Below the pieces are notes generated by a model. That model searched no databases. It worked only from the letters and a program-made list of their open reading frames with translations, and had not been told where the DNA came from. This document shows positions 8,693 through 16,418 of a stretch of 30,670 bases of DNA, one piece after another. The position numbers and the translations under genes are program-made. The stretch comes from JANRJY01 sp033763735. Lineage in GTDB: Bacteria > Bacteroidota > Bacteroidia > Cytophagales > UBA9547. The stretch lies in assembly GCA_033763735.1 (NCBI GenBank), contig JANRJY010000114.1, forward strand, positions 1 to 30,670. The letters run 5' to 3'. The first letter of the stretch is position 1, and every line of letters starts with the position of its first letter.

Positions 8693-8726
8693 AATACAAT
8701 TATAAACGGCATATGTGAATCAATTG

Positions 8727-9545
8727 TTAATATGATTCATTATTATTTGGGAAATCTTCCAACTTAACATCTTTTATGTAATTTCTAACAGCATTGGTCA
8801 TGGCATCTCCAAGTTGGGCATATTTCCTCAAAAATCTTGGAGAAAAATCATTATTAATACCTAACATGTCGTGTGTTACTAATACTTGACCATCAACATC
8901 AGGCCCCGCACCAATGCCTATTACAGGAATTTTAAGTTTTTGAGCCACCGTTTTGGCAAGTGTTGAAGGAATTTTTTCCAATACCAATGCGTAGCAACCA
9001 ATGGATTCTAACAGTAAGGCATCCTCAATCAATTTTTTGGCTTCATCTTCTTCAGTTGCTCGTACAGCATAGGTTCCAAATTTGTAAATTGATTGAGGTG
9101 TTAATCCCAAATGTCCCATCACAGGAACACCCGCACTTAATATGCGTACTATAGATTCTTTTATTTCTGATCCGCCTTCCATTTTCACTGTGTGAGCGCC
9201 TGATTCTTTCATGATTCTGATAGCCGATCGGAGTGCTTCAGATGAATTACCTTGATAGGATCCAAAAGGAATATCCACCACAATTAATGCTCTTTGTACC
9301 GCACGTACCACTGATGCTGCGTGATATATCATTTGATCCAAGGTAATTGGTAAAGTAGTTTCATGCCCATGGATTACATTAGAAGCAGAATCCCCAACCA
9401 ATAACACATCTATCCCGGCATTATCGAGAATGCGGGCAAACGAAAAATCATAAGCAGTGAGCATGGTAATTTTCTCACCTCTATTTTTCATTTCTTGAAT
9501 CTGGTGGGTGGTGATTCTCTTAATTTCTGAATTTGGGAAAGCCAT
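8727..9545 (-). CDS. panB: 3-methyl-2-oxobutanoate hydroxymethyltransferase (PanB)
   Basis: PanB transfers a hydroxymethyl group from methylene-tetrahydrofolate to 2-oxoisovalerate, making ketopantoate, the first step of pantothenate and CoA synthesis. The 272-residue length is standard. Conserved motifs include 'MLTAYDFSFARILDNAGID', 'LLVGDSAS' (D52, Mg ligand), 'VVDIPFGSYQ' (D91), 'VKMEGG' (E123), 'VLEKIP' (E190, catalytic) and 'PVIGIGAGPDVDGQVLV'. It is cytoplasmic. No panC or panD is nearby, and the neighbours are envelope proteins, so this is a scattered pathway gene. A perfect 14-bp hairpin lies between it and the upstream GH3 gene. Confidence 0.96.
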   Translation of the reverse strand: MAFPNSEIKRITTHQIQEMKNRGEKITMLTAYDFSFARILDNAGIDVLLVGDSASNVIHGHETTLPITLDQMIYHAASVVRAVQRALIVVDIPFGSYQGNSSEALRSAIRIMKESGAHTVKMEGGSEIKESIVRILSAGVPVMGHLGLTPQSIYKFGTYAVRATEEDEAKKLIEDALLLESIGCYALVLEKIPSTLAKTVAQKLKIPVIGIGAGPDVDGQVLVTHDMLGINNDFSPRFLRKYAQLGDAMTNAVRNYIKDVKLEDFPNNNESY

Positions 9546-9550
9546 TGGTA

Positions 9551-9590
9551 TTATTGATTTAAGATTTTTGATTTACGATTTTCGAACATC
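9551..9590. repeat. Degenerate GATTT-periodic tandem repeat
   Basis: Between the GH3 and panB genes the sequence has GATTT units spaced 9-10 bases apart (GATTTAAGATTTTTGATTTA and on to CGATTTTCGA), leading straight into the palindrome at 9581-9614. Such short degenerate intergenic tandems are a recurring feature of Bacteroidota genomes; their function is not established. Confidence 0.5.
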
Positions 9591-9614
9591 GATTCTCGAT
9601 AATCGATGTTCGAA
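9581..9614 (-). terminator. Perfect 14-bp stem hairpin downstream of the GH3 fusion gene
   Basis: TTCGAACATCGATT and AATCGATGTTCGAA pair perfectly around a 6-base loop (CTCGAT). It sits 9 bases past the stop of the GH3/serine-hydrolase gene and 36 bases upstream of panB. There is no strong T-run on the minus-strand 3' side, so it may be a repeat-derived transcript-end hairpin rather than a classical terminator. Confidence 0.55.
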
Positions 9615-9623
9615 TGGTTCTAA

Positions 9624-12524
9624 TTATTTTTGCATACATTGATACACTGTATTTAATATTTTTGTTCTAACACTATTTGTGGTCAATCTTTTATTATCGG
9701 CAAACGGGTACGTTCTATTTGATAAAAACACTACAACCAATTGATTTTCAGGGTCCATCCACCAAGAAGTCCCTGTAAAGCCTGTGTGTCCGTATGAGGT
9801 AGATGATGCCATACTTTTTTCATCCGGAGGAAATGGTCGATCCCAACCCAATGCCCTTCTATTATTAAAGTAAGGAGGTGTTGTGAATTCATCAATGGTA
9901 CTTTTTTTGAAATATCTGACACCTGCATATGTACCGCCATTAATGTTCATTTGACCCAAAATGGCTAAATCATTGGCAGAGGCAAATAACCCCGCATGTC
10001 CGGCTATTCCTCCTGCCATGGCTGCTCCTTGGTCGTGTACCGTGCCTCTGATTGTGCTCATTCTGAATGTTTTATCTTCTTCAGTAGGGGCTATTTGATT
10101 TATGTTGAATGAATTGAGCGGGACAAAAGTCATATTTTTACATCCTAATGGCATAAAAAAATTGTGTTGCAAAAATACATCCAAAGGTTGGTTCAACTGT
10201 TTTTCAGCTATTCGTTTCAAGAAATAAAAAGCCAAGTCGCTATATTTATATGAATAACAACCTGTATCGGCTTTTTCGTCAAGCATTTTGGAATGCACTG
10301 TCCATTTCCAAAGTGAATCTTCCAAAAAGCCGGCAGTATAAAGCGATTGCGCAACTTGTCTTGTATATATTCCTTTTTTGGAAGTGCTATAAAACAATGG
10401 ATCCGGTTTGCCGTTTTTCATGGTTTTTCGCCAATGTTCAATAAATGAAACCAAACCTGCCTGATGCACCATTAGGTCTTTGAGAATAATATTTTGTTTA
10501 TTGGTACCTTGTAATTCGATTAAATAATCTTTGGCAAATTTGTCGGGATTGAAATTTTTCCAACTGTGCAAAAACATGATTGCTTGCATGGTGGCAGCTG
10601 TTTTGGTAACAGAAGCAATGTCGTAAATGGTATTATTATTTACAGGCAATGATTTATCGTAAGTTTGGTATCCAAATGATTTTTGGTATATAACAGTGTT
10701 GTTTTTAACGATTTGCAACTGTGCGCCTGGGGTAGAGCCATCTTTAATTGCTTCATAAATAATAGAATCGAGCTTGTAGAAATTTGCTGAATTTACCGAA
10801 ACCGTTTCAGGGTATCCATAGGCAAGCCTTTGAATCGGTTTAGTTTGAATTCCTGTGCCATATTTGAATGATTCTGAAACAGTAACAGGCAATTTGCCTT
10901 CGGTTCCAACAGCACCAAAAAGTACTTGTGGAACTATCGCTCTGGTTACTTCATTATCTTCATAAGTACATATCAGATTATCTACAAAATCAAAATTGGA
11001 AAGACCATATACATTGCCATTGTATACCACCACCACATTAGTTTTGGCTTGTAATTTGCGAATGAGGCTCAATGCCAATGGAGGAATGTTATAGTTTTCT
11101 TTTTTTCGATTGTTTGGGTCATGCAAGCTCACCACCACTTTGGAATATGCTTGAGCAGAATCAAGCACCAAATCATATTTTGATGAATCTTTTTTGTTAA
11201 TAAAAAAATGATGAAAAGGGGCATAATTATCGAGCATTGCAGTATAACTAGTAGGGTAACTATTTGCTATACTGATACTTGCAAAAGTATTTGTTCCGAT
11301 TTCTCGATATGGAATTTGTTTTTTTTCATTGTGAAGTAAAGTGACTGATTTTTCATACAGTTTTTGACGAAATGCCTTAGCTGCCGGTGAATTAAGGCTA
11401 TCAAGTAACTTTAAGGTGTCAAGTCTTTTATATGCATTCAAACCTACCCAATATTTTGCCATTAATATTTTTTTAACTCTTTCATTAAGATCGCCTTTAT
11501 TCAGTAGTCCTGAATCAATTGCAGTTTTGATTTTGATAAGTGCAGTAGGCACATCCTCTGCAAAAAGCAACACATCGTTTCCGGCCATTAGTGCCAACAC
11601 ATCTACTTCACCGGGTTTATAATATTTGGCAACACCTTTCATGTTGAGTGCATCCGTAAAGATTAATCCTTTAAAACCCAATTGTTTTTTGAGTAAGTCA
11701 TTAACCACTTTTGGCGATAAAGTAGTTGCCATTTTGGGTCTATTGTCATACGCAGGTATGTGAATGTGTGCCACCATCACACTTTGTAAACTGTCTTTGA
11801 TTAATTGCTTAAATGGATAAAGTTCAATATCATCCATTCGTTTTTTGCTGTGGTTAATTACCGGAAGTGAATGATGTGAATCCGCATCGGTATCGCCATG
11901 ACCGGGGAAGTGCTTTGCATTGGCCATTACTCTATTTTTTTGCAAACCTTTCATATAAGCACGGCTTTTGCTGGCCACTTGTTCTTTTTTTTCGCCAAAT
12001 GAACGAACACCAATTACCGGGTTATCAGGATTAACATTAACATCAGCTACCGGAGCAAAGTTGACATGGATTCCCATTCGCTTGCAATCCTTAGCAATAA
12101 AAGCCCCCATTTGTTCAATTAAAGTATTGTCAGAAATTGCACCCAAAGTCATTTGTCGTGGGAAATACATGGTGCTATCGAGTCGCATATTCAATCCCCA
12201 TTCACCATCAATGCCAATTAAAAGAGGGGTTTTTGCCAATGCCTGAAACCGATTTGTAAGTATTGCCTGCCTTTTAGGTCCCCCTTGGAAAAAAATCAAT
12301 CCGCCAATTTTGTACAAAGTTATTAAGGAATCTAATTTCCGAAAATGGGCGGTATCTTTATTTGAATATGCAGCAACCATGAAGAGCTGCCCCAACCTTT
12401 CATCATCTGATAATGTATTAAAAACACTATCTACCCATTTTTTTTGATTTTGTTCAAAAGATTGCGCTTGGACTAAAAATGAAAAAGTATTGAGAAGAAA
12501 TATTATGGTACTAACTCTATTCAT
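9624..12524 (-). CDS. GH3 beta-N-acetylglucosaminidase (NagZ-like) fused to a serine hydrolase
   Basis: This 966-residue exported protein (signal peptide to about residue 21) joins two enzymes. Residues about 35-375 are a GH3 N-terminal barrel with the NagZ signature KHFPGHGDTDADSHHSLP (204-221), including the D215/H217 acid-base dyad, and the nucleophile motif 'GLIFTDALNMKG' (D291). Residues about 380-560 look like a GH3 C-terminal alpha/beta domain. From about 580 comes a class C beta-lactamase/serine-hydrolase domain with SVTK (S638, K641), a YSD motif (YKYSDLAFYF) and a C-terminal HTG (GHTGFTGTS). Both active sites appear intact. Known NagZ removes GlcNAc from muropeptides, and penicillin-binding-type domains cleave D-amino peptide bonds, so joint peptidoglycan turnover in the periplasm is a reasonable inference. 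The same fusion is known in other Bacteroidota. Confidence 0.92.
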   Translation of the reverse strand: MNRVSTIIFLLNTFSFLVQAQSFEQNQKKWVDSVFNTLSDDERLGQLFMVAAYSNKDTAHFRKLDSLITLYKIGGLIFFQGGPKRQAILTNRFQALAKTPLLIGIDGEWGLNMRLDSTMYFPRQMTLGAISDNTLIEQMGAFIAKDCKRMGIHVNFAPVADVNVNPDNPVIGVRSFGEKKEQVASKSRAYMKGLQKNRVMANAKHFPGHGDTDADSHHSLPVINHSKKRMDDIELYPFKQLIKDSLQSVMVAHIHIPAYDNRPKMATTLSPKVVNDLLKKQLGFKGLIFTDALNMKGVAKYYKPGEVDVLALMAGNDVLLFAEDVPTALIKIKTAIDSGLLNKGDLNERVKKILMAKYWVGLNAYKRLDTLKLLDSLNSPAAKAFRQKLYEKSVTLLHNEKKQIPYREIGTNTFASISIANSYPTSYTAMLDNYAPFHHFFINKKDSSKYDLVLDSAQAYSKVVVSLHDPNNRKKENYNIPPLALSLIRKLQAKTNVVVVYNGNVYGLSNFDFVDNLICTYEDNEVTRAIVPQVLFGAVGTEGKLPVTVSESFKYGTGIQTKPIQRLAYGYPETVSVNSANFYKLDSIIYEAIKDGSTPGAQLQIVKNNTVIYQKSFGYQTYDKSLPVNNNTIYDIASVTKTAATMQAIMFLHSWKNFNPDKFAKDYLIELQGTNKQNIILKDLMVHQAGLVSFIEHWRKTMKNGKPDPLFYSTSKKGIYTRQVAQSLYTAGFLEDSLWKWTVHSKMLDEKADTGCYSYKYSDLAFYFLKRIAEKQLNQPLDVFLQHNFFMPLGCKNMTFVPLNSFNINQIAPTEEDKTFRMSTIRGTVHDQGAAMAGGIAGHAGLFASANDLAILGQMNINGGTYAGVRYFKKSTIDEFTTPPYFNNRRALGWDRPFPPDEKSMASSTSYGHTGFTGTSWWMDPENQLVVVFLSNRTYPFADNKRLTTNSVRTKILNTVYQCMQK

Positions 12525-12673
12525 GTTCCAAATCTATAAAGAAGTTATTAATACATGAATAAGAACTTGTGAAGACGATAAGAATTGAGAGACAAATATT
12601 TAAAAAGATTATTTTAGATATATGAAAAATTCAATTACAAATGATGGTTTTTTTGATAAATTCACATTTCAAT
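12525..12673. other. Divergent spacer between GH3 fusion and ubiE
   Basis: This 149-base AT-rich spacer must hold promoters for both genes. CAAATCTA at 12529-12536 reads TAGATTTG on the minus strand, a -7-like match, but it ends only 4 bases from the GH3 start codon, too close to be convincing. Nothing else stands out. Confidence 0.45.
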
Positions 12674-13399
12674 ATGGATACGGTTCTCCCTTATAAAGAC
12701 AAAAAAAGCTCCAAAAAAGAGCAAGTAGCTGAAATGTTCAATAACATTTCTCCGAAATACGATTTCTTAAATCATTTTCTCAGTGTCGGTATTGATTTTT
12801 ATTGGCGAAAAAAAGCTATTCAATTATTAAAAAAGTACCAACCAAATACAATTTTGGACATAGCCACCGGTACTGGTGATTTTGCCATTCAAGCTTTGGA
12901 ACTAAAGCCACATTCCGTAGTTGGAATAGATATTTCACAAGGGATGCTTGATTTTGGGAATATTAAATTAAAGAAAAAAAGTCTGGATAAGGTCATTTCC
13001 TTGACAAATGGTGATGCTGAAAATATTCAATTTGAAGATAATAGTTTTGATACAGTCATATCAGCTTTTGGTGTACGTAATTTTCAAAATCTTGAAAAAG
13101 GATTACAAGAGATTTATAGAGTCCTTAAATCGGGTCAGCCTTTGGTAATACTTGAATTTTCGAAGCCAAATACATTCCCTGTGAAGCAAATTTTTCAATT
13201 TTATTTTAAATTTATATTACCTTTGATTGGCAAATTGGTTTCTAAAGACGCTTCAGCTTATGAATATTTGCCTGAATCAGTACAAGTTTTCCCTGAAGGA
13301 AATCAATTCATAGAAGTTTTACGTAAAATAGGTTATAAAAATTGCACCCTTTATCCACTTACTTTTGGTATATGCACCATTTACTTGGGAGAAAAGTAA
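12674..13399 (+). CDS. ubiE: Demethylmenaquinone methyltransferase (UbiE/MenG)
   Basis: This SAM-dependent C-methyltransferase makes menaquinone from demethylmenaquinone; menaquinone is the usual quinone of Bacteroidota, so the MenG role is favoured over the ubiquinone one. Motifs are 'FNNISPKYDFLNHFLSVGIDFYWR' at the N-terminus, SAM motif I 'ILDIATGTGDFAIQAL', 'VVGIDISQGML', 'NGDAENIQFEDNSFDTV' and 'AFGVRNFQNL'. The start at 12674 (MDTVLPYKD, 241 aa) is preferred over an in-frame ATG at 12641, whose extra 11 residues (MMVFLINSHFN) do not belong to the family. Its 3' end overlaps the porT start by 28 bases, an association seen in other Bacteroidota. Confidence 0.94.
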   Translation: MDTVLPYKDKKSSKKEQVAEMFNNISPKYDFLNHFLSVGIDFYWRKKAIQLLKKYQPNTILDIATGTGDFAIQALELKPHSVVGIDISQGMLDFGNIKLKKKSLDKVISLTNGDAENIQFEDNSFDTVISAFGVRNFQNLEKGLQEIYRVLKSGQPLVILEFSKPNTFPVKQIFQFYFKFILPLIGKLVSKDASAYEYLPESVQVFPEGNQFIEVLRKIGYKNCTLYPLTFGICTIYLGEK

Positions 13400-14151
13400 T
13401 TATTTGTTTGATTTTTTGCTTTTCATCATTTCATTTTTCATTTGCGCAGCAAACACCTCAAAAGTACAATCGGACCAAACGAAAGGTTGATATCAACTTG
13501 CCCAATTATGATGACAAACGTCTGCATTATGGTTTTTATTTAGGTCTGGCTTATACTCGAATGAATATCGTTCATTCTGAAAAGTTTGCGACCGGTAACT
13601 ATAATAATCCGAATTGGAACAATAAAGTTAGTAATGTAACGCCTGTGGGTACCATCGGATTTAGTTTAGGGTTCTTATTAAATGTAAAAATAGTGGATCA
13701 GTTCCATTTCAAAATTGTGCCTTCCGTAGGGTTTTATGACCGAACATTAAGATATTCATATTACTCTTCCACAGGTGCCGACTCTACTAATGATAAATCA
13801 TCTACTCAAACAGTGGAATCAACTTTTATTGAAACTCAATTCTTATTTAAGTACCGCTCTATTCGTAGAAAAAATCATCGTTTTTACCTTATTGGCGGTG
13901 TCAAGCCTGCCATAAGAGTAGGGGGAAGAAGAGGAGATGATAACAGTGACAGACTGGCCTTGGGCAGGATGGATTTTTGTGTAGAATATGGCGTGGGAAT
14001 AGATTTGTATTACCAGTTTTTTAAGTTTTCGCCAGAACTTAGGTTTTCACATGGTTTAATTAACCTTGCCACCCCGGATAATAATATCTACAACCAGTCA
14101 ATATTAAGTGCATATTCTCACACCGTGAGCTTGTTGTTCTTTTTTGAATAA
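13372..14151 (+). CDS. porT: PorT-like outer-membrane beta-barrel protein (type IX secretion)
   Basis: The 259-residue product has a signal peptide (KVIICLIFCFSSFHFSFAQ) and then 'VDINLPNYDDKRLHYGFYLG', the conserved PorT N-terminal region, followed by alternating strands and a C-terminal 'SHTVSLLFFFE' ending in an aromatic outer-membrane barrel signal. PorT is an outer-membrane T9SS component needed for cargo secretion and, in gliders, motility. Its place directly after and overlapping ubiE supports the call. The start at 13372 is preferred to 13342, which would add 10 residues in front of the leader. GldB and a T9SS cargo protein are encoded within 5 kb. Confidence 0.83.
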   Translation: MHHLLGRKVIICLIFCFSSFHFSFAQQTPQKYNRTKRKVDINLPNYDDKRLHYGFYLGLAYTRMNIVHSEKFATGNYNNPNWNNKVSNVTPVGTIGFSLGFLLNVKIVDQFHFKIVPSVGFYDRTLRYSYYSSTGADSTNDKSSTQTVESTFIETQFLFKYRSIRRKNHRFYLIGGVKPAIRVGGRRGDDNSDRLALGRMDFCVEYGVGIDLYYQFFKFSPELRFSHGLINLATPDNNIYNQSILSAYSHTVSLLFFFE

Positions 14152-14215
14152 AATATTGCCTACTTGTAGTTTCAAGCACGTTTCCAAAAACAAACAATTG
14201 AACTCTCAGAACCTT

Positions 14216-14250
14216 AACACATCAACACTTCATAACGTCAACACATTAAC
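14216..14250. repeat. Degenerate AACACATCAACAC-type intergenic repeat
   Basis: AACACAT occurs at 14216-14222 and 14240-14246, and TCAACAC at 14222-14228 and 14238-14244, giving a short degenerate tandem that overlaps the clpS stop codon. It resembles the CATCAACACAT-type low-complexity patches common between Bacteroidota genes. Confidence 0.5.
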
Positions 14251-14515
14251 AAACCTCAGCATTTATTCCTCTATTACAAATGCTATTGCGCATAGGGGCT
14301 AAAAACTCAAAAGTGCCTTTTTTTACACTACATTTGCCTTTGTAATGAATCAGCATGGTGCATTGTTCTGCTTGGCTTGGATGATGGCCACATACATCAA
14401 TGAGGGTTTCTATTACATGTTCAAAAGTATTTACTTCGTCATTGTACACAATCAAATCATACACATCAGTGGTGATGGTTTCTGACTCCAATACTTCTAA
14501 TTCTTCAGTGAGCAT
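14246..14515 (-). CDS. clpS: ATP-dependent Clp protease adaptor ClpS
   Basis: ClpS binds N-degron substrates and delivers them to ClpAP. This 89-residue protein has the conserved core 'YDLIVYNDEVNTFEHVIETL' with the N/D-E and T residues of the N-degron pocket, then 'HHPSQAEQCTMLIHYKGKCSVKKG' with the pocket histidine (LIHYKGK). The first 15-20 residues are the usual disordered tail. It is cytoplasmic. No clpA is adjacent, which is normal. It is convergent with porT and separated from gldB by 131 bases. Confidence 0.93.
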   Translation of the reverse strand: MLTEELEVLESETITTDVYDLIVYNDEVNTFEHVIETLIDVCGHHPSQAEQCTMLIHYKGKCSVKKGTFEFLAPMRNSICNRGINAEVC

Positions 14516-14646
14516 AATTGGTGGTTTGAATACAAATAGTTTATAAAATCAATTTTGGTTTCTTAAAGCCTCTTTCTAATATCCCTTACAGGGAAAAGTT
14601 AATCGGAAATTGTTTTTGTAATTCAATACAAATTTAATTGAAAAAT
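14516..14646. other. Spacer between gldB and clpS
   Basis: This 131-base AT-rich spacer contains only a 5-bp stem (TCCCT-TAC-AGGGA near 14581-14593). I see no convincing promoter or terminator. Confidence 0.4.
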
Positions 14647-15663
14647 CTAATTCTGTTTAGGTTTATATTTTGATGCAATAAATATTTTTTTTGCATCTTT
14701 TTCGGCTAATAACTGTTGTATGGTAATTTTATCATTATTCTCCATATACTTTTTTACTATTTGCCATCCTAACCAACGGCCTATACGACCGGGGCATTTG
14801 GTGCCTATTTCGGGAACATTGGGTCTTTCACCAATGTATTTGATTGTTATTTCATTTTTAGTTTCATACAATGCATTGTTTTCAAGCAAATGTGCCCATA
14901 TCACATCTTCGTTTTTTGTAACTTCTTCCATGTCAATTTTCCGAAATCCTGTGATAATTGTGTCCGGTGTACCGGGCAGCATTTTGTCGAGGAAATAATA
15001 CATTTTACCATAAAAAATCATTTCTGAAACCAACGAATTGTCCAAAATATCTGTTCTTATGTACTTGGTACTTATCATCGAAATAATGTAAGGTGCCACA
15101 TACTCAGGTCTATATCTGCGGGCTATGTACACAGGAAAATCGGGTTTGTATTTGCACTTTTCAGCCAAAAAAAACTCCAGACTTACGGCTATAATGCTGT
15201 CAGTCACCATCATATCTTTTCCAAATCCAGTAATGAATGTATATACCGGAGGCATATTAAATTTGGAATCAAAGCTTCTGATATTTGATCCTGCAATTTG
15301 GAGTTGAGTTTTTTGTGTTTCAAAGTCTCCAAATACCTTCTGGGTTATCTGATACACGGTGTCAATGGAAGGATGATTCATCATTTGTGACATGCCTTTC
15401 ATCAACATTTCTGGATTAGGATATTCATTTACTCTAATGAATTTGTTTGCGAATACTGGATATTTGGCCAACAAGGTTTTAATTCCTTGTTCACTCCTAT
15501 TTTCCCACATTTCTTTTTCCAATCTAATCACTTCAACAGGGAAGTCGTTTTTAATTTTTTCAACAGATTCGGTAGATAATCCACTTGGTGACTTTTCCTT
15601 TTCTGTATTACAGCTAGTTATAATCAATATTGTGGATAAAAATAGAAAAGATTTTAGGCTCAT
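14647..15663 (-). CDS. gldB: Gliding motility lipoprotein GldB
   Basis: This 338-residue lipoprotein starts MSLKSFLFLSTILIITSC, with a lipobox ending in the last cysteine. Motifs typical of GldB follow: 'VIRLEKEMWENRSEQGIKTLLAKYP', 'FAKKF/FANKFIRV', 'SLEFFLAEKCKYKP' with a Zn-protease-like 'SIIAVSLEFFLA' segment, and 'IGRWLGWQIVKKYMENN' near the C-terminus. GldB is required for gliding in Flavobacterium and is widespread in Bacteroidota with the T9SS/gliding complex. The start at 15663 is chosen over an ATG at 15753 because it puts the lipoprotein leader first and avoids overlap with the divergent gene at 15697. Confidence 0.9.
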   Translation of the reverse strand: MSLKSFLFLSTILIITSCNTEKEKSPSGLSTESVEKIKNDFPVEVIRLEKEMWENRSEQGIKTLLAKYPVFANKFIRVNEYPNPEMLMKGMSQMMNHPSIDTVYQITQKVFGDFETQKTQLQIAGSNIRSFDSKFNMPPVYTFITGFGKDMMVTDSIIAVSLEFFLAEKCKYKPDFPVYIARRYRPEYVAPYIISMISTKYIRTDILDNSLVSEMIFYGKMYYFLDKMLPGTPDTIITGFRKIDMEEVTKNEDVIWAHLLENNALYETKNEITIKYIGERPNVPEIGTKCPGRIGRWLGWQIVKKYMENNDKITIQQLLAEKDAKKIFIASKYKPKQN

Positions 15664-15668
15664 TTTAT

Positions 15669-15676
15669 TAAATTTG
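15669..15676 (+). promoter_or_regulatory. Candidate -7 box for the beta-barrel gene
   Basis: TAAATTTG matches TAnnTTTG and ends 20 bases before the ATG at 15697. No matching TTG at -33 is evident. It lies inside the 33-base gap between divergent start codons. Confidence 0.35.
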
Positions 15677-15681
15677 GTCAG

Positions 15682-15689
15682 CAAAGTTA
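15682..15689 (-). promoter_or_regulatory. Candidate -7 box for gldB
   Basis: On the minus strand this reads TAACTTTG, matching TAnnTTTG, 18 bases before the gldB start codon at 15663. A -33 TTG is not evident. Confidence 0.35.
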
Positions 15690-15696
15690 TAAAAAC

Positions 15697-16392
15697 ATGA
15701 AGTATTTCAGAATATTTATTGCCTTGGCCATCATTAATTTGGTTCAAGCCCAAAACAAATTACATGTAGGAGCTAAATTTTCGCCTTCCATTGCCTGGAA
15801 TAGAGTGGAACCCGAAAAATTTACAGATGCTTCCAATGTGGACTATACATTCAAACCAAACTTAGCAAGTATCAGGTGGGGCGTAGGAATGTATGCCGAT
15901 TATATGTTTGCAGATAATTTTGGGATTAGTTTTGGACTTAACTACATTACAAACAGCACTGGATTCGTATTAAAACGTACGCCAGGTACTGAAGAAACTT
16001 ATAAAATTAGCACCAGTTATTTGCAACTTCCTGTGGGATTTAAAGTAATTACAAACGAAATATTCGATAATGGGAAAATTTACTTTATGCCCGCAATTAC
16101 ACTTGATGTATTATTAGATGCTCGAATTAATGATAAAGCTGATTTTCAAAAAAAACCGGGCGATCCTGTTCAAAAATACACCAAGTATTTAAATCCACTT
16201 GCTTCAAACTTTACGTTTTCAAGTGGTGTGGAGTATGAACTGTCCGGTGATTTGAAATTGACAGGAGGATTGACTTATAGCCATGGCTTAACGGATATTG
16301 ACAATACGGAATCAGGAATTAAAGGAAGTACAAATAACAGTTTTGCATTGTATAATCATTTCGTATCTTTGGATATAGGTTTGCGCTTTTAA
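15697..16392 (+). CDS. Outer-membrane beta-barrel protein (porin/PorT-type family)
   Basis: The 231-residue product has a signal peptide (MKYFRIFIALAIINLVQAQ) and alternating amphipathic strands ('LHVGAKFSPSIAWNRVE', 'RWGVGMYADYMFADNFGISFGLNY', 'YKISTSYLQLPVGFKV', 'FSSGVEYELSGDLKLTGGLTYSHGL'), ending in 'HFVSLDIGLRF' with the C-terminal Phe of outer-membrane barrels. This is the small 'outer membrane beta-barrel' domain widespread in Bacteroidota; no substrate is known. It is divergent from gldB with only 33 bases between start codons, and 26 bases before the T9SS cargo gene, with which it may be co-transcribed. Confidence 0.8.
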   Translation: MKYFRIFIALAIINLVQAQNKLHVGAKFSPSIAWNRVEPEKFTDASNVDYTFKPNLASIRWGVGMYADYMFADNFGISFGLNYITNSTGFVLKRTPGTEETYKISTSYLQLPVGFKVITNEIFDNGKIYFMPAITLDVLLDARINDKADFQKKPGDPVQKYTKYLNPLASNFTFSSGVEYELSGDLKLTGGLTYSHGLTDIDNTESGIKGSTNNSFALYNHFVSLDIGLRF

Positions 16393-16418
16393 TTTTTAAA
16401 ATTTTAAATTTCATTGAA

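Noticed and set aside
9551..9614. CRISPR-like array from the GATTT repeats
   Set aside because: Units are about 10 bases, degenerate, without spacers, and no cas genes are present.
12529..12536. Minus-strand TAGATTTG before the GH3 fusion gene as a promoter
   Set aside because: It ends 4 bases from the start codon, leaving no room for a normal leader; a chance match is likely in AT-rich DNA.
12641..12673. Upstream in-frame ATG of ubiE
   Set aside because: It adds 11 residues unlike the family; the ATG at 12674 gives the usual N-terminus.
13342..13371. Longer porT start
   Set aside because: It places 10 extra residues before the signal peptide and increases overlap with ubiE.
15664..15753. 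Longer gldB start
   Set aside because: It would put 30 residues ahead of the lipoprotein leader and overlap the divergent gene at 15697.
16393..16418. AT-only inverted repeats between the barrel and T9SS cargo genes as a terminator
   Set aside because: The pairing is made only of A and T and overlaps the next start; no GC stem is present.
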